Source: an uncultured Bacteroidales bacterium
GTDB lineage: Bacteria; Bacteroidota; Bacteroidia; Bacteroidales; F082
Assembly: GCA_937926515.1 (NCBI GenBank)
Contig: CALAZZ010000156.1
Location: 1-9,009 of the forward strand
Length of the DNA: 9,009 bases
Reading direction: 5' to 3'
Every line of letters starts with the position of its first letter. Position 1 is the stretch's first letter. The notes beneath the pieces were generated by a model, which saw only the letters and a list, made by a program, of their open reading frames with translations, ran no database searches and had not been told where the DNA came from. Shown here in pieces: positions 6,833-9,009 of this stretch. A program made the translations under genes and the position numbers.

Positions 6833-8929
6833 ATGAAAATCAGAACCTTGCTATCAATTGCATTGATAGTAGTATTCCAATTAGGTCATCTTCTTGCGGA
6901 ACCTGTAAACATGGATGATGCCGCTAAAGTAGCCAGAAACTTCATCTATGAAAAACTTAACCAATATGATGTAGAAACAGATTATCAAGATATAACAATT
7001 GTAGAATCATGGTCTGTTGATGATGCTTACTACGTTTTTAATCTTGAAGATGGATGGATCATCGTGTCATCCAGATCTGAGCGCTGGCCTGTGATTGGGT
7101 ATAACTTTGCAGGTCACTTTAGTAAACCCGATGCGATTAATTACAATGCTGCAAGCTGGATGCATACATTTGTTGAAGAAGCAGATTTTATTGTCAACAA
7201 CAACATAGAAGCTACAACCGATATAAACCAACAATGGGATTATTATTTAACTGATGACATCAGTCATTTTTCATTGGAGGCAAAAAGGGATGTGGCTACA
7301 CCATTACTCACCAATCTCTGGAACCAGGATCATCCATACAATATCTTTTGCCCTGTTGATCCAAACGGACCGGGTGGACATGTGTATGTTGGTTGTGTAG
7401 CAACAGCTATGGCAATGATCATGCATTATTGGCGATATCCACTGCAAGGCCAGGGCGAGCACCAGTATTATTCCGGTCAGTATGGCCTGCAATATGCTAA
7501 CTTTGGCGAAACATTTTACAATTATAATGGCATGCGTGATGTTATTGAAAATACCAACCCCTTTGATGTAGCGCTCATCAGTTACCATGCTGCAGTATCA
7601 GTCAATATGTCATTCTCACCTGAAGGTTCAGGGGCATATAGTCACCAGGTACCTGGAGCCATGATAACGCGCTTTAAATATGCCAATTCAGCGCAATATC
7701 TGCAAAAGAACAATTATCCAAATTCCAGCTGGGAGGCGATGATGCAGGAACAGCTTGATCTGGGACGGCCACTTTACTATAGCGGTTATAGTACTGATGG
7801 CGGGGGACATGCATTTGTTTGTGACGGCTACCAGGGATCAAACTACTACCACTTCAATTTTGGTTGGGGTGGCTCAAATAATGGTTGGTTTAACCTTCAA
7901 AACGTAGGTGGGTTCCCAAGCGGCCAGGGAATGGTACGTAACCTGATACCGAACGACCCTGAATATCCCTATATCGCCGAAGGTGAAACTATACTATCCG
8001 AACGGTCTGGTTCCTTTTCCGATGGAAGCGGCCCTGTAATGTACTATCCTGAAGGGATGAATGCCAGTTGGCTTATTTCTCCCCAGTCAGATACAGATAC
8101 TGTACATACAATCAATATCAGCTTCAGGAAATTCAATACAGCATCCGGTGACTATCTTAGGATTTACAATGGGAACTCAACCGAAGGAACACTGGTAGTT
8201 GAATTATCAGGGAGTGATCTGCCTGAACAGGTGACTATATCAGGAGATGAAGCATTCGTTACTTTCAACTCATCATCGAGTGCCCCCGGCTTTGTGGCAG
8301 AATATGTTTCCCTGGCACCTACCTGGTGCAGTGGAAATACCTTTATAACAGAACCTAGTGGTATTATTTCTGATGGCAGTGGTCCTTATCATTACAACAA
8401 TAACACTACTTGCTTGCAAATCATCCAAGTACCCGATGCAACCGAATACATATTAAACTTTACAAAATTTGCAACGGAAGAAGGAAAGGACATTCTGCGA
8501 ATAATCAATGGGAGTAATCAGACCATCGCTTCCTACTCAGGTCATGAAATACCAGATCCATTGCAAATAACCAGTAGTTTAGTAGCATTGGCCTGGAGTT
8601 CTAATGCTGTTATCAGGGATGAAGGCTGGGAAGTATTTTACGAAACCGATGCTGTGGGCATTGCTGAAAAGTCTTTAAATAGTGAGATCGAATTATTTCC
8701 AAATCCGGTGACCGATGTGTTATTTGTAAATCTAATGATTCCTAACATTAATGATGCAGAGGTCATGATCCATAGTCTTGAGGGCCAGCTTATCTATCAT
8801 AATCAATACAAATTTGAAGACAATCGGGCCAGTTTCAGCATTCCTGCACATACTATATCGAAAGGCGTATATGTGTTTGGTGTTCAATCTGATCAAGGCC
8901 TAATAACCAGGAAAATTGTGGTTCAGTAA
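6833..8929 (+). CDS. Secreted C10 family cysteine protease with CUB-like domains and T9SS sorting tail
   Basis: This is a 698-residue predicted extracellular or cell-surface protease of the streptopain (SpeB)/interpain family. Residues 1-22 are a signal peptide (MKIRTLL, hydrophobic core, likely cut after LLA). Residues 24 to about 125 resemble the Spi-type inhibitory propeptide. The C10 catalytic domain covers about 150-372, with the nucleophile C188 in GHVYVGCVATAMA, the catalytic histidine H326 in DGGGHAFVCDGY and the FNFGWGG loop (341-347). Two CUB-like beta domains follow (about 383-493 and 498-605); both carry an SDGSGP motif (396-401 and 513-518). Only the second keeps a cysteine pair (C499, C527). 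Residues about 615-698 are a type A T9SS sorting domain (ELFPNPVTDVLFV near its start, SKGVYVFGV and ITRKIVVQ at its end), so the protein should cross the outer membrane by T9SS. Translation from TTG 6791 would add 14 polar residues ahead of the signal peptide and is rejected. It stands alone, divergent from hutI. Confidence 0.93.
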   Translation: MKIRTLLSIALIVVFQLGHLLAEPVNMDDAAKVARNFIYEKLNQYDVETDYQDITIVESWSVDDAYYVFNLEDGWIIVSSRSERWPVIGYNFAGHFSKPDAINYNAASWMHTFVEEADFIVNNNIEATTDINQQWDYYLTDDISHFSLEAKRDVATPLLTNLWNQDHPYNIFCPVDPNGPGGHVYVGCVATAMAMIMHYWRYPLQGQGEHQYYSGQYGLQYANFGETFYNYNGMRDVIENTNPFDVALISYHAAVSVNMSFSPEGSGAYSHQVPGAMITRFKYANSAQYLQKNNYPNSSWEAMMQEQLDLGRPLYYSGYSTDGGGHAFVCDGYQGSNYYHFNFGWGGSNNGWFNLQNVGGFPSGQGMVRNLIPNDPEYPYIAEGETILSERSGSFSDGSGPVMYYPEGMNASWLISPQSDTDTVHTINISFRKFNTASGDYLRIYNGNSTEGTLVVELSGSDLPEQVTISGDEAFVTFNSSSSAPGFVAEYVSLAPTWCSGNTFITEPSGIISDGSGPYHYNNNTTCLQIIQVPDATEYILNFTKFATEEGKDILRIINGSNQTIASYSGHEIPDPLQITSSLVALAWSSNAVIRDEGWEVFYETDAVGIAEKSLNSEIELFPNPVTDVLFVNLMIPNINDAEVMIHSLEGQLIYHNQYKFEDNRASFSIPAHTISKGVYVFGVQSDQGLITRKIVVQ

Positions 8930-9009
8930 CTCACTTGCCTACTTGAAGGTTTGAATGTTTTACTTTGATTTATTAAGAGAAAAAAACTTGTGTCGTGTCA
9001 ATGCTGCTG

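Noticed and set aside
6679..6918. Plus-strand open frame of 79 codons over the divergent spacer
   Set aside because: It overlaps the protease signal peptide in another frame, contains the predicted promoter box and has no recognisable motif.
7304..7588. Minus-strand open frame of 94 codons inside the protease
   Set aside because: It is antisense to the C10 catalytic domain, which is clearly coding, and has no family features.
8930..9009. Possible promoter (TTTACTTTG) or start codon (ATG at 9001) after the protease
   Set aside because: The box is one base short of TAnnTTTG and the ATG has only three codons before the window ends, so neither can be supported.
1..9009. CRISPR array, insertion sequence, tRNA, phage or defence genes
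   Set aside because: I saw no regularly spaced repeats, transposase motifs, tRNA-like cloverleaf or defence-family domains. Gene content is core metabolism and translation plus one secreted protease.

Overview
This window is a compact chromosomal stretch from a member of the Bacteroidota, probably an uncultured Bacteroidales-like organism. Four things support this. There is a DUF4295 microprotein between rpmG and ftsY. A secreted protease carries a C-terminal type IX secretion (T9SS) sorting domain. TAnnTTTG-type -7 promoter boxes occur at gene starts. Gene leaders are AT-rich and lack clear Shine-Dalgarno sequences.

Layout: (1) The left edge (1-120, + strand) may hold the last 39 codons of an unidentified gene that converges on rimO. 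(2) Positions 173-2881, minus strand, hold the translation/export cluster rpmG - DUF4295 - ftsY - rimO: ribosomal protein L33, a small ribosome-linked protein, the SRP receptor GTPase and the ribosomal protein S12 methylthiotransferase. A good intrinsic-terminator hairpin lies between the DUF4295 gene and ftsY. rpmB, which often precedes rpmG in this phylum, is not here. (3) Positions 2956-6628, minus strand, hold a short histidine-degradation unit: hutI, a fused ftcD-fchA gene and a MarC-family membrane protein, spaced 32 and 35 bases apart. HutI makes N-formimino-glutamate. The fused enzyme moves the formimino group to tetrahydrofolate, releasing glutamate, and then deaminates the product to 5,10-methenyl-tetrahydrofolate. 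hutH and hutU must lie outside the window. (4) Divergent from hutI, on the + strand at 6833-8929, is a secreted C10-family (streptopain/interpain-like) cysteine protease with an inhibitory propeptide, two CUB-like domains and a T9SS sorting tail. The 204-bp divergent spacer carries a -7-like box for each direction and one inverted repeat.

The last 80 bases (8930-9009) hold no gene or convincing terminator that I can see. Most of the window is ordinary core metabolism and translation. I found no undescribed defence, mobile or RNA system. The most useful observations are the hairpin in front of ftsY, the missing rpmB, the non-ATG start of rimO and the architecture of the secreted protease.
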